Assembly (NCBI GenBank): GCA_023485715.1
Contig: JAMCZG010000036.1
Coordinates: 1 to 34,616 of the forward strand
Length of the DNA: 34,616 bases
Origin: Patescibacteria group bacterium
GTDB lineage: Bacteria > Patescibacteriota > Microgenomatia > Levybacterales > UBA12049
Direction of reading: 5' to 3'
Shown: piece by piece, positions 30,334-34,616 of the stretch
How the letters are laid out: every line of letters starts with the position of its first letter
How positions within the stretch are numbered: position 1 is the stretch's first letter
The notes under the pieces: model-generated
Seen by the model: only the letters and a program-made list of their open reading frames with translations
What the model was told of the DNA's origin: nothing
Databases searched by the model: none
Translations under genes and position numbers: made by a program

Positions 30334-31043
30334 CTCTCTCTGTCATACTTCCGACATATAACGAAAAAGATAATATTATCGAAATTATTGAAAAGATTGT
30401 AAAATCAATAGGAAATATCTCTTGTAAATATCAAATAGTAGTGGTAGACGATAATAGCCCCGATAAAACGGGAGAAATATGTAGGAAGTATTTTTATAAA
30501 AATAAACAAATAATAATTTATATTAGAAAAAAAGAAAAAGGATTTGCTTCAGCGATATATTTTGGTATAAAAAAATCCAAAGGAGATACGATTATTGTTA
30601 TGGATACTGACTTCAGTCATGATCCAGCCTTAATTCCTATCATGATTTCTAAGATGGAAACCTGTGATATTGTTATTGGTTCTCGATATGCAAAAAATGG
30701 AGGTGGAGAAGATAAGAAAAGGTATTTGCTGAGTAAAATTTATAATTTTTATTTAAAAAGTATCTTAAAAATAGAGATTTCAGATTTTTTGTTTGGGTAC
30801 TTTTGTGTTAGAAAAACATTTCTTATTAAAAAAGGCCTTTTAAATAAAAATATTTTTACAGGATTCGGAGATTATTTTATTAGACTTGCTTATTATATTA
30901 ATAAATCAGGAGGAACATTCTTAGAGATTCCCGCTTTTTACAAAAGTAGAATTCATGGAACTAGCAAATCTGATCTAAAAAAAATGTTATTCACTTATAC
31001 TAAAACTTCATTGCAATTGTTATTGAGGAATCTATACAAATGA
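30330..31043 (+). CDS. GT2-family glycosyltransferase, polyprenol-phosphate-mannose-synthase-like
   Basis: A 237-aa GT-A fold enzyme. The N-terminus MTLSVILPTYNEKDNI, VVVDDNSPDKTGEI, and the DxD-type motif VMDTDFSHDP (~90-99) match the dolichol/polyprenol-phosphate mannose synthase group, as do IGSRYAKNGG and the IHGTSK segment. No transmembrane segment follows the catalytic domain, as in the short DPM1-type members. It would transfer a sugar from a GDP or UDP donor to polyprenyl phosphate, making a donor for GT-C enzymes such as those encoded at 26813 and 31891. Its ATG overlaps the GNAT stop (ATGA), and a methyltransferase follows 11 nt later. Confidence 0.88.
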   Translation: MTLSVILPTYNEKDNIIEIIEKIVKSIGNISCKYQIVVVDDNSPDKTGEICRKYFYKNKQIIIYIRKKEKGFASAIYFGIKKSKGDTIIVMDTDFSHDPALIPIMISKMETCDIVIGSRYAKNGGGEDKKRYLLSKIYNFYLKSILKIEISDFLFGYFCVRKTFLIKKGLLNKNIFTGFGDYFIRLAYYINKSGGTFLEIPAFYKSRIHGTSKSDLKKMLFTYTKTSLQLLLRNLYK

Positions 31044-31054
31044 GATAATTTTTT

Positions 31055-31888
31055 GTGAGAAAAAAAGAGTTTAAAAATAAAATAAAAAAATCAACTATAA
31101 AAAAATATTTTAGACGATATTTGAAAATTGCCCCATTGTCTGTTGCACTATGTCGTTGTATTGAAGCAGCAAATTTATCAACTATAAGAATAAAACCGCC
31201 TATTTTAGATATTGGATGTGGGTTTGGAGAGTTTGCTCAAGTATTTTTTGACTACCCAGTTGACATGGGCGTTGATAATTCACCACTTGATTTAACTGCG
31301 GCATCGAAAATAAGCAAGTACAAGAACTTATTGCTTTCTGATGCGCGTACATTACCATTTCCAGATGAGACTTATACTACAATAGTTTCGGTCAGTACAA
31401 TGGAGCATATTAAAAATGTTGATAAAGTTTTTAAAGAAGCTTATAGAATTCTAAAACAAGATGGAGTTTTTATTGCTACTGTAGAAACAGATGCAGTTGA
31501 TAAGCATACATTTTATAGACCATTTTTAAAAAACCTCGGCCTCTCCTTCTTTAGCGAATTTCTTACGCGTTTATTTAATGCATTTTTTCATAGAAATACA
31601 TTATTATCTAAAAAAGATTGGAAAAAACGAATTGAAAACGCAGGATTTATAATAGAAGAATCACGCGACATTGTCTCTCCAATACTCATTAAGCTTTTTG
31701 ATATTTTTATTGTTACCGCTTGGCCTTCGCAATTATTGAGACCAATTATTGGAAAAAGAGTGGTTTATAGACCTCGATTCATTATTAGTTTTCTGACGGC
31801 ATTATTCATTAGATATTTAAAAGAAAAAGAAACTACTGGTGCCATACTTTTTGTTGTGGCTAGGAAACCAAGAAGAGAAGAAGTCTAA
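31055..31888 (+). CDS. Class I SAM-dependent methyltransferase (paralog B)
   Basis: A 277-aa paralog of the methyltransferase at 25189 along its whole length: YFRRYLKIAPLSVAL, ILDIGCGFGEFAQVF, SDARTLPFPDETYTTIVS, STMEHI, FYRPFLKNLGL, VTAWPSQ, KRVVYRP and VVARKPR all have direct counterparts. The likely start is GTG 31055, giving a Lys-rich N-terminal extension of about 15 residues compared with the paralog; no ATG is available nearer. It is the last gene of the 28656 operon and converges with a 2-nt gap on the minus-strand GT-C gene. The substrate is unknown, but linkage to sugar-modifying genes points to the same glycan pathway. Confidence 0.88.
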   Translation: MRKKEFKNKIKKSTIKKYFRRYLKIAPLSVALCRCIEAANLSTIRIKPPILDIGCGFGEFAQVFFDYPVDMGVDNSPLDLTAASKISKYKNLLLSDARTLPFPDETYTTIVSVSTMEHIKNVDKVFKEAYRILKQDGVFIATVETDAVDKHTFYRPFLKNLGLSFFSEFLTRLFNAFFHRNTLLSKKDWKKRIENAGFIIEESRDIVSPILIKLFDIFIVTAWPSQLLRPIIGKRVVYRPRFIISFLTALFIRYLKEKETTGAILFVVARKPRREEV

Positions 31889-31890
31889 TC

Positions 31891-33849
31891 TTATTTTATA
31901 TTATATAGATAATATGAGGGATGTGCAGAATAAGTTGATACCAAAGAGTAGTTTGAAGAATTACAGTCTGCTAGGCCAATTTTATCGCAGAACCATTCGA
32001 TATTTCCCCCTTTTATTAATAACTTAGATGCTCTCTTACTTTTTAAAATTTCAGTCGACATATTTTTTTTATCCAAGAGATTATTGATGTCGGCATAGGA
32101 AAAATCGGCGTAATAAAATCCAAAAATTCCGTAAGTTGCGACGAAATCGTCTTTTGATATGAATCTATCGAATTTGCGATCAAAATCGTAATAACTTGAA
32201 TTATCCCTTATAAGAATTCTCGTTAAATATCTGTTTTTATCCGCGAGTCCGATACTATAAGGTAAAATTAAAATCGTGTTTATAAAGAAGTAACTAAAAA
32301 CCGCAAAGCCTGTCGTGATAAAAATAAATCTCAAAACAGTATTTTTATAAAAAATGTTCTTAATCCCAAACGACAAAATGATTACGAGTAGAGTATATAG
32401 CGCTAAGAGATATCGACCGAAAGAATAAACAAATGGTCCAAAAAATACTATTAAAGAATTTAAAATAAAAAAAATTATGAAAAAAATATAAAAAGGAATC
32501 TTTTTTAACCGAGATAAATTTTGTCTAAAATCCAATAAGAAGAAAATAATCGATAAATATAATAACGGACCGAACACATTGAAATAAGAATTAAGGAAAC
32601 CGTAATGAAATCCGATATAATCATGTATTGTCGAAACAGCGGAAGGATATCCTAATAGATTTTCATTCAGAAGAAAAGGGGATAACGGATTTCCTTTTAA
32701 AATGAAAGCGCGTAGATACCATAGAAAAGAAGTTATAAAAACTCCTCCCAAAAAAATGAATACATATTTAATTAATAGTCTTGCTTTTTTTCTTCTTTGC
32801 ACGATTGAAATATATATAATGGGTGCTGGCAAAAAAGCGACTGTCCACAATCTCGTGGTGAGCATCGCTCCGAACATAACCCCAGATAAAAAAAGAAAGT
32901 TGATTTTTATAAATTTATTTTTTATTAACAGAAACGTAGAAAGTAATAAAAAATAAATCCACTGAAAATCAATATATTGAGATGATGTCTCCCGAATTAT
33001 TTCTGGAGCTGAAGCAAATAAAAGGGGAGTAAGGACAGGCAAACTTATTTTTTGTTTTTTAGAAAAAGAATAAAGAAGCAAAATAACCAAAATATAAAAG
33101 AAAAAATGTATGTATCTTGTTACCTCTTTTAATCCAAAAAATATGGGAATTAGATAATACATTTCTCCTAGTTGAGGAGCAGGAATTGCTACTAACGGAT
33201 CTTTTGCGAAAAGCATTATCGTATGTTCTTTTAGGTATCGTACGGGGAGATCGGTGTGGTACTGATCTTCTCTTATTTCGGGCAATTGTAGTCTTAAAAA
33301 AGCCAAAATAACGAACAAGAATAACAAAATAAATAAAGATTTGTTTAGTTTAAAATCAATGAGATCTTTTTTAAAAGATGTAAAAATATTTTGAATTGCC
33401 CGAATACGAAACGAAAAAGGATAAAATGCTACGAGTATGATAAAAATAAAATAAATAGAAAGTACATAATCATAAAATGCAGAGAAAAATCCGATTATGG
33501 TAATTCCTCCTACTATAATTAAATAGCCTATGGCTATTTCGATAAAAATGTCATAGTCGGTTGATTTAAAAAAGAGCGCTTTCACTTTCTTCCCGATTAG
33601 ATATGTAATCAAAAAAATAAAAAAAGAAACAAAAAGGTTGATGAGTATATGATAAAAGAAAGAAATAAAGTCTGTAAGCACAAATCCCTTGTAGTCATGA
33701 ACTAGATAGTCGTAATTAATCAGAAAGTTCGATAGTGGATTCGCTGTCGAAATATTCAACATAAATAATGTGTATTTTAAAATATAAGATGCTATAATTT
33801 CAATCGCTAATGTGAATAAAAATAGATTTAGTTTAATTCTAACTGTTTT
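31891..33849 (-). CDS. GT-C-type membrane glycosyltransferase (PMT_2/ArnT-like)
   Basis: A large integral membrane protein with about 11-13 hydrophobic helices followed by a soluble C-terminal domain of ~100 residues. LQLPEIREDQYHTDLPVRYLKEH resembles the first acidic loop of GT-C enzymes, and helices with short loops (FLWYLRAFILKGNP) fit the PMT_2/ArnT group; the match is by architecture, not by firm motifs. The start is uncertain. The frame is open to 33948, but that end is antisense to the conserved core of the divergent GT2 gene. TTG 33849 gives a basic N-terminus and a complete first helix but overlaps the GT2 start by 38 nt. ATG 33762 avoids the overlap but removes that helix. Confidence 0.75.
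   Translation of the reverse strand, partial: KTVRIKLNLFLFTLAIEIIASYILKYTLFMLNISTANPLSNFLINYDYLVHDYKGFVLTDFISFFYHILINLFVSFFIFLITYLIGKKVKALFFKSTDYDIFIEIAIGYLIIVGGITIIGFFSAFYDYVLSIYFIFIILVAFYPFSFRIRAIQNIFTSFKKDLIDFKLNKSLFILLFLFVILAFLRLQLPEIREDQYHTDLPVRYLKEHTIMLFAKDPLVAIPAPQLGEMYYLIPIFFGLKEVTRYIHFFFYILVILLLYSFSKKQKISLPVLTPLLFASAPEIIRETSSQYIDFQWIYFLLLSTFLLIKNKFIKINFLFLSGVMFGAMLTTRLWTVAFLPAPIIYISIVQRRKKARLLIKYVFIFLGGVFITSFLWYLRAFILKGNPLSPFLLNENLLGYPSAVSTIHDYIGFHYGFLNSYFNVFGPLLYLSIIFFLLDFRQNLSRLKKIPFYIFFIIFFILNSLIVFFGPFVYSFGRYLLALYTLLVIILSFGIKNIFYKNTVLRFIFITTGFAVFSYFFINTILILPYSIGLADKNRYLTRILIRDNSSYYDFDRKFDRFISKDDFVATYGIFGFYYADFSYADINNLLDKKNMSTEILKSKRASKLLIKGGNIEWFCDKIGLADCNSSNYSLVSTYSAHPSYYLYNIK
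33790..33798 (+). promoter_or_regulatory. Extended -10 promoter for the last GT2 gene
   Basis: TGC followed by a perfect TATAAT (33793-33798), 13 nt before the GTG start at 33812. The -35 region is weak. The box lies inside the N-terminal part of the opposite-strand gene if that starts at 33849. Confidence 0.6.
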
Positions 33850-34616
33850 CAACGAGGAACACACGATTAGACGATTGATCAATTCTTTTTCTAAACAATC
33901 AAAAACTCCCGATGAAATTATTATTGTCGATGGAGGAAGTAACGACAATACCTTATCTATAATTCAAAATTCAAAATTCAAAATAAAAAATATAAGAGTA
34001 AAGATTATTACGAGAAAAGGAAATAGGTCTGTCGGGAGAAATGAGGCGATAAAAAAAGCGACCGGAAATATTATCTTATGCACGGATTCTGGATGTACAT
34101 TGGAGAATAAATGGGTTGAATATATTTCTAAACCGTTCGAAAATAAAGATGTAAAAGTGGTCGCGGGTTATTATAAAGGGATCTATAAAAATATGTTTCA
34201 GAAATCTCTAAACACGTACGTACTCGTTATGGAAGACAATATAAAAAAAGAATTTCTTCCTTCGACAAGGTCGATGGCGTTTAGAAAATCAGTTTGGAAA
34301 AAAATTGGTGGGTTTGATGAGACTTTGTCGCACAACGAAGATTACGAGTTTGCAAGAAAAATCAAAAAGTCGGGAATTAATATTTTTTTTGAAAGAAAAG
34401 CCGTAGTTGAATGGATGCCAAGGGAGAATCTAAAAGAGGCTTTTATAATGTTTTTCAGATTTGCTTTAGGAGATGCAGAAGCGAAAATTTTCCGGCCGAA
34501 AGTAATCCTTATTTTTTTAAGATACTTAGTATTTATATGTCTTGTTCTAATTGCATTTAAAACGAATTCAAGCATTTTGTATATTATTTTAATATTGCTT
34601 TTTTTATCGCCTCATT
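33812..34616 (+). CDS. GT2-family glycosyltransferase (3' partial)
   Basis: A GT-A fold glycosyltransferase open to the window's right edge (268 codons visible). From GTG 33812 it reads MNKNRFSLILTVFNEEHTI, then EIIIVDGGSNDNT, the SVGRNEAIKKATGNIILCTDSG block, KKIGGFDETLSHNEDYEFARKI (acceptor-side ED motif) and, near the edge, a hydrophobic segment (ILIFLRYLVFICLVLIAF) that begins a membrane region. This order is typical of GT2 enzymes with C-terminal membrane helices. GTG is the only sensible start, because the first beta strand begins six residues later and a TATAAT lies 13 nt upstream. It diverges from, and may overlap, the GT-C gene. Confidence 0.88.
   Translation, partial: MNKNRFSLILTVFNEEHTIRRLINSFSKQSKTPDEIIIVDGGSNDNTLSIIQNSKFKIKNIRVKIITRKGNRSVGRNEAIKKATGNIILCTDSGCTLENKWVEYISKPFENKDVKVVAGYYKGIYKNMFQKSLNTYVLVMEDNIKKEFLPSTRSMAFRKSVWKKIGGFDETLSHNEDYEFARKIKKSGINIFFERKAVVEWMPRENLKEAFIMFFRFALGDAEAKIFRPKVILIFLRYLVFICLVLIAFKTNSSILYIILILLFLSPH
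33962..33982 (+). repeat. In-frame 7-nt tandem repeat inside the last GT2 gene
   Basis: Three perfect copies of ATTCAAA (33962-33968, 33969-33975, 33976-33982), 21 nt in all, adding a basic stretch (QNSKFKIKN) after the conserved GGSNDNTLSII segment. Confidence 0.8.

Noticed and set aside
1..34616. CRISPR array, insertion sequence or prophage
   Set aside because: No regularly spaced repeats, transposase, integrase or phage structural genes were seen; the only repeats are the short heptamer arrays.

Overview
The window looks like a chromosomal segment of a Candidate Phyla Radiation (Patescibacteria) bacterium, most likely from the Microgenomates. That placement is inferred from gene style, not from a marker-gene search. 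The signs are low GC, 0-10 nt gaps or short overlaps between genes, a membrane-anchored MurF, a standalone GlmU-type nucleotidyltransferase, a very short FtsQ-like protein, and an IleRS with the altered GXHH class I signature. TAA and TGA both act as stops and no gene needs UGA decoded as Gly, so the standard bacterial code fits.

Region 1 (1-13691) is a cell-wall and division (dcw-like) cluster on the plus strand. A dense first operon (1-7506) holds murB (5' end outside the window), murA, a GlmU N-terminal-like uridylyltransferase, a GNAT acetyltransferase, a frameshifted HAD phosphatase, glmS and membrane-fused murF. Next come mraY-ftsW, murG-ftsQ-like-ftsA, and ftsZ with its own promoter. 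Together they cover sugar-nucleotide supply (GlmS, GlmU-like, perhaps GNAT), UDP-MurNAc formation (MurA, MurB), stem peptide completion (MurF), lipid I and II synthesis (MraY, MurG), glycan polymerisation (FtsW) and the Z-ring (FtsA, FtsZ). As given, ftsZ has an in-frame TAA about two thirds of the way along.

Region 2 (13692-21694) is mixed housekeeping: a small secreted Trp-rich protein behind an unusual leader (promoter, 13-codon ORF, terminator-like hairpin, perfect extended Shine-Dalgarno), a methyltransferase, an 80-aa orphan, ileS-rodA, rplU, rpmA-parB, lepB and tRNA-Val(CAC).

Region 3 (21695-34616) is an envelope and glycan accessory region. It starts with a secreted six-Kelch-repeat protein fused to a C39-like cysteine peptidase. 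It continues with GT4, GT2 and GT-C-type membrane proteins, a DegT aminotransferase with a GNAT partner, a TIM-barrel protein and two paralogous methyltransferases. The last gene, a GT2 glycosyltransferase, runs off the right edge.

Two patterns run across the window. First, at least a dozen sigma70-like promoters place their -10 box only 6-15 nt upstream of the start codon, which predicts leaderless or near-leaderless mRNAs; only the secreted-protein gene has a strong Shine-Dalgarno. Second, three genes (glmS, a GT4 and the last GT2) carry in-frame AT-rich repeats of 7-nt period. No CRISPR array, insertion sequence, prophage or rRNA was seen. No gene-free stretch exceeds 300 bases.
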